Assembly: GCA_903899985.1 (NCBI GenBank)
Contig: CAIULL010000117.1
Location: forward strand, 1 to 64,000
From: an uncultured Schlesneria sp.
GTDB taxonomy: Bacteria > Planctomycetota > Planctomycetia > Planctomycetales > Planctomycetaceae
Direction: 5' to 3'
DNA length: 64,000 bases
Positions 26,529-35,824 of the stretch are shown in pieces. Positions within the stretch are counted from its first letter, which is position 1, and every line of letters starts with the position of its first letter. A program made the position numbers and the translations under genes. The notes under the pieces are model-generated. The model ran no database searches. It was not told the origin of the DNA and was given only the letters and a program-made list of their open reading frames with translations.

Positions 26529-27833
26529 TTATCGAGCGTCAAGTGCCCGTTCCAATGTTTCTGTCCAGATGATTGAGGAATCCCTCAACGTCATCATTCC
26601 CAGGATTTTTTGGTTGTCATCAAAAATCAAACCACCTGGCTCAAGCCGAGATTCGGCGTCATTCGGCTTAAGAAAATGCTTTCCCGTTTCGAACAGGAAT
26701 TGAGCTTTTCGATCCTTGATCTGGCATTCGTCAATATCGTACTCGCAAAGCGGGAACGGGTGGTTTCCCTTAACACCCGTCGGCCGGGTCAGCTTCCCAT
26801 ACGAAACGTAGGTGAAAGCTTTTTTCAAATGCAATTGACGTTGAATCTTTTCTGAATTCACCAGCGAAATCTGTTGACGTGCGGGAAGTCCTGTCGAGTC
26901 TTTCAACTTCAATAGGGAAATCTCGGGGCAAGCATTCGAAAAACGGACCTCGGCAACTTCGAATGGCACCCCTTGAATAACGCACCCCTGACGCGGAGTT
27001 CCTGCATTTCGTGATTCTTCGATGACCTCATTAATCGCGTCGCCGACTTCACGTGAAGTCACCGCCGTGCGGTCATCCCATAGCCAGCCAACACCCAGGA
27101 CATGCGGGCGAGGACGGTCTTCACTTTTCATGTCACCGATCCCGACCAGGACCAGAAACTCTGCGGGTTCGGGTGCCTGAACGGCTGGTACAGGCAATGT
27201 CACAGTCGGTTCAGGCTGGGCCGAAATCGTTGATTGGGATTGGATATCAACCGGAGCATTCTGTTCGACAGCGACGGACTTCGAACGTGGTGGCCAGAAC
27301 ATGAAACCTGCAGCCGCAAGCATCAGAAACGAAATGGCACCAATCGCCACCATCGCAAACAGTTTGCTTCGCGGCTGATTCTCCACCGTCATCGGTGGTT
27401 TCAGAACAGGCTGAACGCCAGAGCCGGCAGGATTCGATCTGGTTTTATTCCCGGACAGATCCGGAATAAACGGGATATGCGGAGGCGATACAAATGTGGG
27501 TCCCGTCGTCGGCACCGGTTTCAAAGGAACGGGAGCGCCCGATTCCTGCGATGCAGGTTCAAACACGAGTTGTGGACCAGACTCGGTCAGATGAATCACG
27601 TCGCCCGGATTGAGCCAGGCAAACTGAGTCGGTCGGCCATTTCCAACGCGGATTGGCCCGCCATCTCGTGACTCAACAATCCACCGACCGTTCACGTGGC
27701 GAAGTACTGCGTGCAGCGGAGCCAGTCGAGCATCGTTCGGCAGGGCGACTTGATTGTCCGGATCTCGACCGATTCCGATCGCATCGGTCTCAAAACTGAG
27801 CGTTTGACGTTCAACGATGAGTTTAACGGGCAT
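26529..27833 (-). CDS. FHA domain protein with degenerate trypsin-like domain
   Basis: A single-pass membrane protein of 434 residues. Residues 1-95 form an FHA domain (IGIGRDPDNQVALP, then LHAVLRHVNGRWIVESRDGG), which normally binds phosphothreonine. A Pro-rich linker and a transmembrane helix near 168-190 (LFAMVAIGAISFLMLAAAGF) follow. The outer part (about 230-434) resembles an HtrA/trypsin fold: GVGWLWDDRTAVTSREV stands where active enzymes have G-x-G-F...VTNAHVV, CPEISLLKL where the catalytic Asp (D-x-A-x-L-x-x) would be, and EPGGLIFDDNQKILGM where GNSGGPLxxxxGxxxGI would be. All three catalytic residues appear replaced, so it is probably a pseudo-protease used for binding. It lies 76 bases after the TPR/zinc kinase and 14 before the coiled-coil gene. 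Confidence 0.75.
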   Translation of the reverse strand: MPVKLIVERQTLSFETDAIGIGRDPDNQVALPNDARLAPLHAVLRHVNGRWIVESRDGGPIRVGNGRPTQFAWLNPGDVIHLTESGPQLVFEPASQESGAPVPLKPVPTTGPTFVSPPHIPFIPDLSGNKTRSNPAGSGVQPVLKPPMTVENQPRSKLFAMVAIGAISFLMLAAAGFMFWPPRSKSVAVEQNAPVDIQSQSTISAQPEPTVTLPVPAVQAPEPAEFLVLVGIGDMKSEDRPRPHVLGVGWLWDDRTAVTSREVGDAINEVIEESRNAGTPRQGCVIQGVPFEVAEVRFSNACPEISLLKLKDSTGLPARQQISLVNSEKIQRQLHLKKAFTYVSYGKLTRPTGVKGNHPFPLCEYDIDECQIKDRKAQFLFETGKHFLKPNDAESRLEPGGLIFDDNQKILGMMTLRDSSIIWTETLERALDAR

Positions 27834-27909
27834 CGGCGGTTTCCGAAAAGTTCGTGCGACTCATGTAGATGCGAAATCGAGCCGCGTTCCCGACAGGCAA
27901 AATCGAAAA

Positions 27910-30333
27910 TTAACGCCGAAGGTTTGGATCGCGCCCGTCGACGCAGCCGCCGCAGTCGATTCTGCCGAAACCACCGCACATTCCGCAAGGAACCAGATTC
28001 GATGTCGGTACGGTCGACCCAACGATGACTCCAAACCCGGCATCCCGTTTTTCACTGGCGACCCCGGTCTGCAAATGCTTGCCTCGACCACCGCATTTTT
28101 TGCAAATGAGTTTTGCGCAGCCATTACAAAGGCTGCACGAGATGTCTTCCAAACTACCTGTGGGACAAAACACACGGCATTCGGCGATTGTTTTTTGAGA
28201 CTGGTCAAGAGGCATGAACATCCAGCCCGACCGAGGTCGGAAGAGGGCCGGTTCCGTATTCAAACTGGTGATTCTCTTCAGCTCGTCCGCCTTGATTTCG
28301 AAGTTTTTGGTCAGACTGAGAAATCGACCAATGTTTTGATTGACTTCAAATGGTCTCGGATTCTGTTTGGCGGCAATCGTGAGATAATTTCGGACGGGTG
28401 CGAATTTTTTCAATTTGATTTCGACCAGCGCCAGATTATTTGAGGCGGCCACATGTCCGGGCGATCGTTCAACGACGCGTCGGAAATGGGTCTCGGAATT
28501 TTCAAGAATCTCTTTAGCGTCTTTTGGCTCTTTGGCACCTACGCCCAGATAAAGCAGGCCCAGATAAAAATCAGCGCGGACCTCTTTCGGTGCGACATTA
28601 CTGGCTCGCTTCAGTGGCGTAATCGCTTGCTTCCGCTGATTGGCCTGCACCAGCGAGATCCCTTTAGCGATCAAGTCATCGATATTCGCTGACGTGTCTT
28701 CTTTGGAATTCAGATCGGTAGCCGCCACATCGTCATTGGACATTGCGGGGTCGTCCCCGACAGCGTCGGTCCGTGGTGCCGGGTCGTCGGAGGCGGCCAT
28801 TTCAGCGTCGGACGATGGTTTCGCCTCGACACTTTCCGAGTTCGATTCTGATCCCGCCGCTACGGCATCTTTCGATTCCTGCTGTGGTTCCGTTTGACCC
28901 GCTGTCGAAGCGATTTCTATGTTTGGCTGTTGCGGTAATTCTTCGCTACGGCCATTCTCTGCCACATTCTTTGCTGCGGGTAATGACGCCAACGTGGCAA
29001 TCGAATCGAGTCCAGGTTTCGCCTCAGCCAACTCAGCAGTGGAATTGCTTGTCGGTAATGACTTCTTTGACGTGCCTGGAATGAAAGAGAGGGCAGCGAT
29101 CGCGATTAATGCAACGGCAGAACCCCCGATCAGGGACCAGCGAGCGGCTGATGGGAGGGAGTTCCAATGGTCCTGGATCGACGGCGACACTGGGGAAGCC
29201 GCTTTGGAGACCGGTTTTTTGCTCGTGGCTGACTTCGCTGGCTTTTTGGAAACAGGAAATCGACGGGCTGGCAATTGAGCAGGAATCGGAGGGGGTTCGA
29301 AACTCAAATGGAGATCGGTTTCTGACTCATCCTCGGCGAATGAAAGGTCTTCGAACGGATCTGCATTGAGATTGATCCCTTCCAGCGCCGTAATCGCTTC
29401 GGCACAGTTCTCAAAGCGGTCCTCCTTTCGCTTCGCAATCATTTTTTGGCAGACTGCCGCCAGGCTTGATGAGAGTTCGGGGTTGAGACTTAACGGAGAC
29501 GGGGCATCGAGGACGCATTTCTTCCCCATGACCTCAACGGCACCGCCGGTGAAGGGCCATTCACCAGTCAGCATTTCGAACAACATCACACCAACGGCAT
29601 AAAGGTCACTGCGCTGATCAATATCCTCCGCTTTTCCCGTCGCCTGTTCGGGTGACATATAAGCGGCAGTACCGACAACCATTCCCTGCGTCAGACCTGC
29701 GTCAGAAGAACCGATCGCACGGCGAGCCAGGCCGAAATCCATGATGACAGGCTCGTTCTTCTTGTTCAGCATCACGTTCTCGGGCTTTAAATCCCGATGA
29801 ATCACGTCCTTATCATGAGCGGCTTCCAAGGCTCGAAGTATCTCCACGACAAGTCGAACCGCTTCCGTTGGCTCACGCCGCCGCCCCAGCCGTGTCAAAT
29901 ACTTCTTAAGGTCCTCACCTTCGACGTATTGTAATGCGATGAAGCGGATGCCATCGATTTCGCCGGTGTCATACACTTTGCAGATCTGAGGATGGTCCAC
30001 CTTGGCGGCCGATTTGGCTTCGATCTCCATCCGTTTGAGCAGCTTCGCCGAACCCGATGCTGAAACGCGAGCCACCTTTAGCGCCACAGGCCGATCGAGT
30101 TCCGTATCGTGAGCCAGATAGACCGCTCCCATTTGCCCCCGACCCAGTTCCCGTTCGACCCGATACCGTCCAAACTTCTTGGGGATCAAAGAGCCGGACG
30201 TCGCCATGACAGGGACAGAGTCCGCTGCACGATTTGTGTCACTCGATTTGGAAACCGGAACACTCATCGGTTTGATTTCGCGCGACGAATCTGCGGCAGA
30301 AGCTTCAGGTCGGCGTTTTGGTGATTCAGCCAT
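27910..30333 (-). CDS. Ser/Thr protein kinase with TPR and DnaJ-like zinc ribbon
   Basis: A membrane kinase of 807 residues. The catalytic domain (about 55-320) carries ELGRGQMGAVYLA, VALKVARV, HRDLKPENVMLN, IMDFGLARR and GTAAYMSPEQA. A transmembrane helix lies near 396-420. An acidic, Ser/Ala/Glu-rich linker follows, then TPR-like helices (about 560-690; KAITPLKRASNVAP, EVRADFYLGLLYLG). The C-terminus has Cys pairs typical of a DnaJ-type zinc ribbon: CNGC, CKKCGGRGK, CGMCGGFG, CGGC. Kinase, TPR and zinc ribbon in one chain is unusual. It is one of three tandem kinases with very similar catalytic domains. It is 377 bases downstream of the previous one and probably heads a sub-operon with the FHA and coiled-coil genes. 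AGGG upstream of ATG 30333 supports this start. Confidence 0.88.
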   Translation of the reverse strand: MAESPKRRPEASAADSSREIKPMSVPVSKSSDTNRAADSVPVMATSGSLIPKKFGRYRVERELGRGQMGAVYLAHDTELDRPVALKVARVSASGSAKLLKRMEIEAKSAAKVDHPQICKVYDTGEIDGIRFIALQYVEGEDLKKYLTRLGRRREPTEAVRLVVEILRALEAAHDKDVIHRDLKPENVMLNKKNEPVIMDFGLARRAIGSSDAGLTQGMVVGTAAYMSPEQATGKAEDIDQRSDLYAVGVMLFEMLTGEWPFTGGAVEVMGKKCVLDAPSPLSLNPELSSSLAAVCQKMIAKRKEDRFENCAEAITALEGINLNADPFEDLSFAEDESETDLHLSFEPPPIPAQLPARRFPVSKKPAKSATSKKPVSKAASPVSPSIQDHWNSLPSAARWSLIGGSAVALIAIAALSFIPGTSKKSLPTSNSTAELAEAKPGLDSIATLASLPAAKNVAENGRSEELPQQPNIEIASTAGQTEPQQESKDAVAAGSESNSESVEAKPSSDAEMAASDDPAPRTDAVGDDPAMSNDDVAATDLNSKEDTSANIDDLIAKGISLVQANQRKQAITPLKRASNVAPKEVRADFYLGLLYLGVGAKEPKDAKEILENSETHFRRVVERSPGHVAASNNLALVEIKLKKFAPVRNYLTIAAKQNPRPFEVNQNIGRFLSLTKNFEIKADELKRITSLNTEPALFRPRSGWMFMPLDQSQKTIAECRVFCPTGSLEDISCSLCNGCAKLICKKCGGRGKHLQTGVASEKRDAGFGVIVGSTVPTSNLVPCGMCGGFGRIDCGGCVDGRDPNLRR

Positions 30334-30710
30334 AATCGTGCCCTGTGAGTTCCGATTCTGAAGAGTTTCTTCGAAACCTTAACCGCATTATTTTTCCGCG
30401 GTTTGCCAACAACTACTGTTACGAAAAAAGCGATTTGACTCGTTTGTTAGCATTTCTGAGCATTGGACTTGGTCGAATTGTACACAGCTTGATTTCCTTT
30501 TGTCACGTACGCAGGTGTCCCTCTCATTCAGTAAGGAGGATCGCCGAAATGCGAAGACCTTGGAAACGACGAGAGAATCAATTCATCAGCAGTCAGATTA
30601 CATTTCGGCTCACATCTCAGTGGAGCGACGGGGCAACTTTATTGGAGTTGCAAAGCGATGCACGAAGTCACTGTCGCCGATTGAGTGGTCTCCCACTGCG
30701 ATGAATCTGT
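30334..30710. other. Gap inside the kinase cluster, no gene seen
   Basis: These 377 bases separate the second and third duplicated kinase genes. Small plus-strand open frames run through but have no domain or ribosome-binding site and run against the local gene direction. A separate promoter for the TPR/zinc kinase, FHA and coiled-coil genes could lie here; no clear box pair was found. Confidence 0.4.
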
Positions 30711-33128
30711 TTATTTATTGGTTACGGATCTCGCGATCCTGAAACCTGTAATATCCGTCTTGGAACGGCGATTGAATCCGGAACGATGAGCCGATCTGGC
30801 TTGTTGCGGATCGCTGAACCAGGAACCGCCTCGAACGACTCGACTGTCCCAATTGCTCGTATAGATCGGGTTTTCGGTCGTTCCCGAACGCGAGGCATAC
30901 GTGGACCACTCGTAACTATCTTCGCACCACTCCGAGACGTTTCCGTGCATGTCAAACAAGCCAAAGGGGTTCTTTGGATAGGAACCGACCTTCGTTGTTC
31001 GTTGAAGTTGTGGACCTGGCTTGGCACCGCCGTACGAAAATCGTCCGTCCACATTGGCCTGCTCGCCATTCAATGAATTTCCAAATTCGAACGTCGTAGT
31101 CGTACCGGCACGACAGGCATATTCCCATTCCGCCTCCGTCGGTAATCGATATCCAGTGCCACCGGAAATCGTCACGGTTGCAGAATCAACGACACCATTT
31201 TTTCGTATGATGTCTGACCATTTGTAATAGGCAGGACGACCTTCACTTTCACTGAGCCTGTTACAAAACTCAATCGCCTCGTACCAGGATACACGTTCTA
31301 CCGGGAGGCGGCTGGTATCCAGGTCAACGACCTTGCTTTTGCCACCTCCATCCGTCGAAAAGAAGCTTGGAACCCAACCCGTGATCTTCTGGTACTCCCC
31401 CTGCGTGACTTCATAGACTCCCAGATAAAACGGTTGTGTGATACGAACGCGATGTCGCGGGCATTCATCGCCACTGTGACCGACCTCTGAATCAGGTGCC
31501 CCCATCTCGAATTCTCCAGCGGGAATCAGTGCCAGCTCCATCCCCGTCGACTTGGAAACGATGCGTGGCAAATATCCGATTCGAGGTGACTCGTCCGACG
31601 TTTTCCTTTTCGAAGAATGATCAGTGACAACGACCTCCTGGCCGTCAACCAGTGAGACCTTAATGCGTCGCCTCTCACCTGCTGTGAGCTTCAGTTCTGT
31701 CGTCGCCGACTCGACAGGAACGGCGTTTTGAAGGACCTCCAGCTTGTGCTTAGTCGAGGTCGAGACTCGGATCGGCTGACTGTCATTTTCCTCCGTGATC
31801 GAAGCCCCTCTGAATCGGACCGAAAGTGTCGGGTCGTCGATCACGACCTGGACAATACCGCTCGGTGACAATAACCACCAAATGAATAGAGGCAGGGCCA
31901 CGAGAAGTGAGGCCGCACCGGCGATCAGCCAACGAAACGAAACTGGAGTCTCTTCAAACCATTTTGCAAAGCCCGCAGTCGGACCATGGGGAGGGGTGAC
32001 CGGCTGCTTTTTCTTTTTGACGCTCGCACGATTTTCTGCAACAGACGCCAGGGGAAGCGACGCCAGCTCGATTGCTGCAAAAGGGCTGGGTTGGGGTTTC
32101 TCGTTCATTTCACGAGCTACGGATGATTGAAGCGATCGGGTCGGGTCCAGGTCTTCCAGTGCTTCAACGACTTCAGCACACGTGATGTACCGGTCACCCT
32201 TCTGTTTCGCGATCATTTTATGACAGACCGCTGCCAACTGTGGGTTTAGATTTGGAATGAGGGTCAGGGGCGATGGGGGTTCTTGAACGACCTTCTTTCC
32301 CATCACCTCAATGGCACCACCGGTAAACGGCCACTCGCCCGTCAGCATCTCGTACAGAATAACTCCCACCGCATAAATGTCGCTGCGGTGATCGATCCCC
32401 TCCGCTTTGCCGGTTGCTTGCTCGGGAGACATATACGCAGCGGTCCCGACGATCATCCCTTGAGTCAGACCTGCATCTGACGACGCGATCGTCTTGCGAG
32501 CCAGTCCGAAATCCATGATCACGGGCTGGTTCTTCTTATTCAGCATGATGTTTTCAGGCTTCAGATCCCGATGGATCACGCCCTGATCGTGCGCGGCCTC
32601 TAATGCACGCAGAATTTGCAGAACAAGTCGAACAGCCTCTTCTGGCTCCCGTTTCCTTCCAGTTCGTTTCATGAATTGTTTGAGGTCTTCCCCTTCGATG
32701 TATTGAAGGGCGATAAAACGGATACCATCGATCTCACCTGCATCGTAAACCTTGCAGATCTGAGGATGGTCCACCTTCGCTGCAGACTTGGCTTCGATCT
32801 CCATCCTCTTGATGAGCTTGGCCGAGCCCGAAGCGGACGACCTCGCCACCTTCAGGGCAACAAGTCGATCCAATTCACCATCGTAGGCAAGGTAAACTGC
32901 CCCCATTTGCCCCCGGCCAAGTTCTTTCCGAATCTCATAACGGCCAAACTGCATCGGCAATGTTGCGAATGGACCAACGGGTGCCGGGACCGAATCGGCC
33001 GCGCGCGCCGTTTCGCCCGACGGCGTACCGGTGGGACGAGATGGCTTGGCCTGGTGGGAAGCACCTGCTTGCAAACGAGCCGCATCGGCTTGTGATTGAT
33101 CCGCACGACGTTTTGGGGGTTCGGCCAT
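30711..33128 (-). CDS. Ser/Thr protein kinase fused to a formylglycine-generating-enzyme domain
   Basis: A membrane kinase of 805 residues. The kinase domain (about 64-330) shows ELGRGQMGAVYLA, VALKVARS, HRDLKPENIMLN, IMDFGLARK and GTAAYMSPEQATG. A transmembrane helix lies near 393-417 (IAGAASLLVALPLFIWWLL). The outer part has a small beta region, then a complete SUMF1/formylglycine-generating-enzyme fold (about 522-800): IPAGEFEMGAPDSE, FYLGVYEVTQGEY, RLPTEAEWEYACRAGT, DMHGNVSEWCED, VVRGGSWF. Such domains either oxidise a sulfatase Cys to formylglycine or serve as ligand-binding folds; in kinases the latter is more usual. The catalytic Cys pair of true enzymes is not clearly present. The catalytic domain is nearly the same as in the flanking kinases. 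Confidence 0.9.
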   Translation of the reverse strand: MAEPPKRRADQSQADAARLQAGASHQAKPSRPTGTPSGETARAADSVPAPVGPFATLPMQFGRYEIRKELGRGQMGAVYLAYDGELDRLVALKVARSSASGSAKLIKRMEIEAKSAAKVDHPQICKVYDAGEIDGIRFIALQYIEGEDLKQFMKRTGRKREPEEAVRLVLQILRALEAAHDQGVIHRDLKPENIMLNKKNQPVIMDFGLARKTIASSDAGLTQGMIVGTAAYMSPEQATGKAEGIDHRSDIYAVGVILYEMLTGEWPFTGGAIEVMGKKVVQEPPSPLTLIPNLNPQLAAVCHKMIAKQKGDRYITCAEVVEALEDLDPTRSLQSSVAREMNEKPQPSPFAAIELASLPLASVAENRASVKKKKQPVTPPHGPTAGFAKWFEETPVSFRWLIAGAASLLVALPLFIWWLLSPSGIVQVVIDDPTLSVRFRGASITEENDSQPIRVSTSTKHKLEVLQNAVPVESATTELKLTAGERRRIKVSLVDGQEVVVTDHSSKRKTSDESPRIGYLPRIVSKSTGMELALIPAGEFEMGAPDSEVGHSGDECPRHRVRITQPFYLGVYEVTQGEYQKITGWVPSFFSTDGGGKSKVVDLDTSRLPVERVSWYEAIEFCNRLSESEGRPAYYKWSDIIRKNGVVDSATVTISGGTGYRLPTEAEWEYACRAGTTTTFEFGNSLNGEQANVDGRFSYGGAKPGPQLQRTTKVGSYPKNPFGLFDMHGNVSEWCEDSYEWSTYASRSGTTENPIYTSNWDSRVVRGGSWFSDPQQARSAHRSGFNRRSKTDITGFRIARSVTNK

Positions 33129-33196
33129 GATTCTCGTGTCTAATTTCTTGATGAACTTGAATCACCTTTTGATGTCGATCGTGCATCAAAAACAAA

Positions 33197-34912
33197 TCAC
33201 TGTCGCGTGCCGGTCACGATGTGTGTTCTCCCTCCAGGATCATTCCATTCACCCCGAAACGTTGTCAGATCTTCGTTGAAATAAAAGGGAATACCCGTCC
33301 AGCAGTCGTCTTGCGAGCGGTCATAATGAATTCGCATTTCCCTGGGACCAACGACCCAGTATTTCCAATTCCAGCGATGAAACATTCCGTTTTCGTGGAA
33401 CTGGCAGATGTCGCCCGGAGGAAAAAGATGGTCGTGATAGTGCCAATTGTGTGTTCGCAGGATCATTTCCAGTCGCGATATTTCCTCCTGGATCGTTGGC
33501 CCAGGGGTTGGTTCCTGGTTTACTGGGGCAACATCGATTGCAGGTGGCTGTTCGTTGTCGGCGTTTTGGGTAACGACCGGCTTGCCGTCAATCGAAACTT
33601 TACCGTCTGTCCGCGAACTGACACCATATTTCTCAGGTAGACACAGAACCACGGCGAGGCAAACGAGACAAGCACCTGCACCGCCGAGAATCGTCCAGCG
33701 CACCGATGGCATTTGTGCAGACCACCACGTCACCAGCGGTCCAAAACTGCGCGACGGCGACTTCTGCGGGAGATTCTTCTTTCTTTCACTCGAATTTATC
33801 GCCTCCACATTCGGCGAAGATTTTCGTATCTTCGATTTCATCGCACCGGGTGATTCGCGGCGAAAATCGAACTTGGAGGATTCGCCATCCCTTGGAATAA
33901 CGGGTGTAGCGGCCTCGGGTAAAAGTGGGGGCTGAGCATTGGCGTTCAGATCGATCGCTTCCAGAGCATCAACGACATCAGCACACGTGACGTACCGATC
34001 CCCCCTTTGTTTCGCGATCATCTTGTGACAGACTGTTGCCAATTTTGGACTCAACGCGGGATTGAGAGTCAGTGGCGAAGAAGGCTCCAATACACACTTC
34101 TTTCCCATCACTTCAATCGCGCCGCCGGTAAACGGCCACTCGCCCGTCAGCATTTCAAACAGCATCACACCGACTGCATAAATATCGCTGCGGTGATCGA
34201 TCTCCTCAGCCCTTCCGGTGGCTTGTTCGGGAGACATATAGGCCGCCGTTCCGACGATCATTCCCTGAGTCAGGCCCGCATCCGAAGAGGCGATCGTCTT
34301 GCGAGCCAACCCGAAATCCATGATCACCGGCTGATTCTTCTTGTTCAGCATTACGTTTTCAGGCTTCAGATCCCGATGGATCACACCCTGTTCGTGAGCC
34401 GCCTCCAAGGCGCGAAGAATCTGTAGGACCAGTCGCACCGCCTCTTCGGGTTCGCGCTTCCGCCCGAGGCGTTTCATGTATTGTTTGAGGTCTTCTCCAT
34501 CGATGTACTGTAAAGCGATGAACCGAATCCCGTCGATTTCCCCCGCGTCATAAACTTTGCAGATCAGCGGATGATCGATCTTTGCGGCGGCTCTGGCTTC
34601 AATTTCCATCCGCTTCAAAATCTTGGCTGAACCAGATGCTGAAACCCGAGCGACTTTGAGCGCGACCAACCGATCGAGCTCTACATCTTTTGCGAGATAG
34701 ACAGATCCCATCTGCCCCCGGCCAAGTTCTTTCCGAACCTCATACCGGCCGAACCGCATTGGCAAGTGTGCAAACGGGCCATCGGGTGCTGGAACCGAAT
34801 CCGCCGCACGCGCGGTTTCACCTGAAGGTGAACTTGCGGAACGAATTGGCTTGGCGATTCGAGAAGTGTCTGCGGGTGCGACATTTTTTGGTGGTTTCGA
34901 TGAATCGGCCAT
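33197..34912 (-). CDS. Ser/Thr protein kinase with Trp-rich C-terminal domain
   Basis: A membrane kinase of about 571 residues and the first of the three tandem duplicates. The catalytic domain (about 50-315) has ELGRGQMGSVYLA, VALKVARV, HRDLKPENVMLN, IMDFGLARK and GTAAYMSPEQATG. A basic linker leads to a transmembrane helix near 399-425. The outer C-terminal 90 residues are aromatic-rich (NWHYHDHLFPPGD, HRWNWKYWVVG, FRGEWNDPGG) and look like one small beta-barrel, possibly lipocalin-like. I know of no named family for it. ATG 34912 is chosen over GTG 34927 because it aligns with the MAE start of the two other copies. The next kinase starts 68 bases downstream. Confidence 0.87.
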   Translation of the reverse strand: MADSSKPPKNVAPADTSRIAKPIRSASSPSGETARAADSVPAPDGPFAHLPMRFGRYEVRKELGRGQMGSVYLAKDVELDRLVALKVARVSASGSAKILKRMEIEARAAAKIDHPLICKVYDAGEIDGIRFIALQYIDGEDLKQYMKRLGRKREPEEAVRLVLQILRALEAAHEQGVIHRDLKPENVMLNKKNQPVIMDFGLARKTIASSDAGLTQGMIVGTAAYMSPEQATGRAEEIDHRSDIYAVGVMLFEMLTGEWPFTGGAIEVMGKKCVLEPSSPLTLNPALSPKLATVCHKMIAKQRGDRYVTCADVVDALEAIDLNANAQPPLLPEAATPVIPRDGESSKFDFRRESPGAMKSKIRKSSPNVEAINSSERKKNLPQKSPSRSFGPLVTWWSAQMPSVRWTILGGAGACLVCLAVVLCLPEKYGVSSRTDGKVSIDGKPVVTQNADNEQPPAIDVAPVNQEPTPGPTIQEEISRLEMILRTHNWHYHDHLFPPGDICQFHENGMFHRWNWKYWVVGPREMRIHYDRSQDDCWTGIPFYFNEDLTTFRGEWNDPGGRTHIVTGTRQ

Positions 34913-35053
34913 TCGTCGCGCACCCACTTCATGCCATCAACTGACGAGTTAACGTTTGGAAACTGAAATACCGTCTTTCGATCTCCACGGTAAACCTCAA
35001 TGATCTTATATCGAGCAAATTTCGCGTTGGCCAACTGTTACTGTCAAACCGGG

Positions 35054-35824
35054 CTATTTCTTACCAACGCTCGCAAAGTCTTTGGCTGGTTTTCCGTTGA
35101 CGATCGCCGTAAAGACCAGGCGACGACCGATCACGAAGCCGCGGAATTCCATCGTGCGAGGATTCCCATGCAGCATTTTTGTGGTCTTTAAAACGATCGC
35201 GTTTCCTTCCATCATTCCTTCATAAACCCAGCCCGACTTCCCACCCGTGAAAACATCCTGCCACAAATGACCTTCGAACGAGTTGTTCTGGACATTAAAA
35301 ACATGCACATGGAAGTCGACAGTGGTCCCGTTTTCGAAAGTTCGATTGCCATGCCATTCCGTATTTTTTCCAAACTCATACCGGCTCGGTAAATCCGCCT
35401 GCCATGCGTCCTTAGCCGTTGATATTCGGTTGAATTCCGGTTGATTGCCAATCGCTTTTGACAAAGCCTCGTCAAACGTCTTCTGGACTTTCAGCCGCTT
35501 GTCGTGGAGTTCGTTCAGGTACGAGACCGTGGCGGGGAGCATGTCGTCCGATTCCGGAAGTACGTTTGATTTTGTGAAGCGTTCTTTTTCCGCTTGAATC
35601 TGCATGAAGTGCCGATTTCGAGTTTCCGGCGGGAAGGCTTTATTGTTTCGAATCTGAGCAGCGATTCTGTCGAAGGCTTTGCCCATCTTCGTGTCGGCAT
35701 CCTTTTTATCCTTCTGGTAAGCCTTCAAGTCTTTCTCAAATGACTTGCCACTCTCAGTGGAAGCATTAACTGCTGAAATCAAAAGCCAGAACGCCAATTG
35801 AACAACGAAAAGCCGGTATTTCAT
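35054..35824 (-). CDS. Secreted protein with helical N-part and beta C-part, unknown function
   Basis: A 256-residue protein with a clear signal peptide (MKYRLFVVQLAFWLLISAVNA). The mature N-terminal half is Lys- and Asp-rich and helical, probably a coiled coil (SFEKDLKAYQKDKKDADTK). The C-terminal 110 residues are beta-rich, with WHGNRTFENGTTVDFHV and FRGFVIGRRLVF, in the style of the beta domain on the adjacent kinase but not clearly homologous. A strong AAGGA Shine-Dalgarno stands 6 nt before the ATG. It is the first gene of the minus-strand cluster, 141 bases before the Trp-rich kinase, and may encode a periplasmic ligand or partner of that kinase. Confidence 0.7.
   Translation of the reverse strand: MKYRLFVVQLAFWLLISAVNASTESGKSFEKDLKAYQKDKKDADTKMGKAFDRIAAQIRNNKAFPPETRNRHFMQIQAEKERFTKSNVLPESDDMLPATVSYLNELHDKRLKVQKTFDEALSKAIGNQPEFNRISTAKDAWQADLPSRYEFGKNTEWHGNRTFENGTTVDFHVHVFNVQNNSFEGHLWQDVFTGGKSGWVYEGMMEGNAIVLKTTKMLHGNPRTMEFRGFVIGRRLVFTAIVNGKPAKDFASVGKK

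Noticed and set aside
27817-28443. Plus-strand open frame opposite the zinc-ribbon kinase
   Set aside because: Antisense to the conserved Cys pairs of the kinase C-terminus; no start signal.
30345-30704. Plus-strand open frame of 119 codons between two kinases
   Set aside because: It runs against the local gene direction, has no ribosome-binding site and no recognisable sequence.
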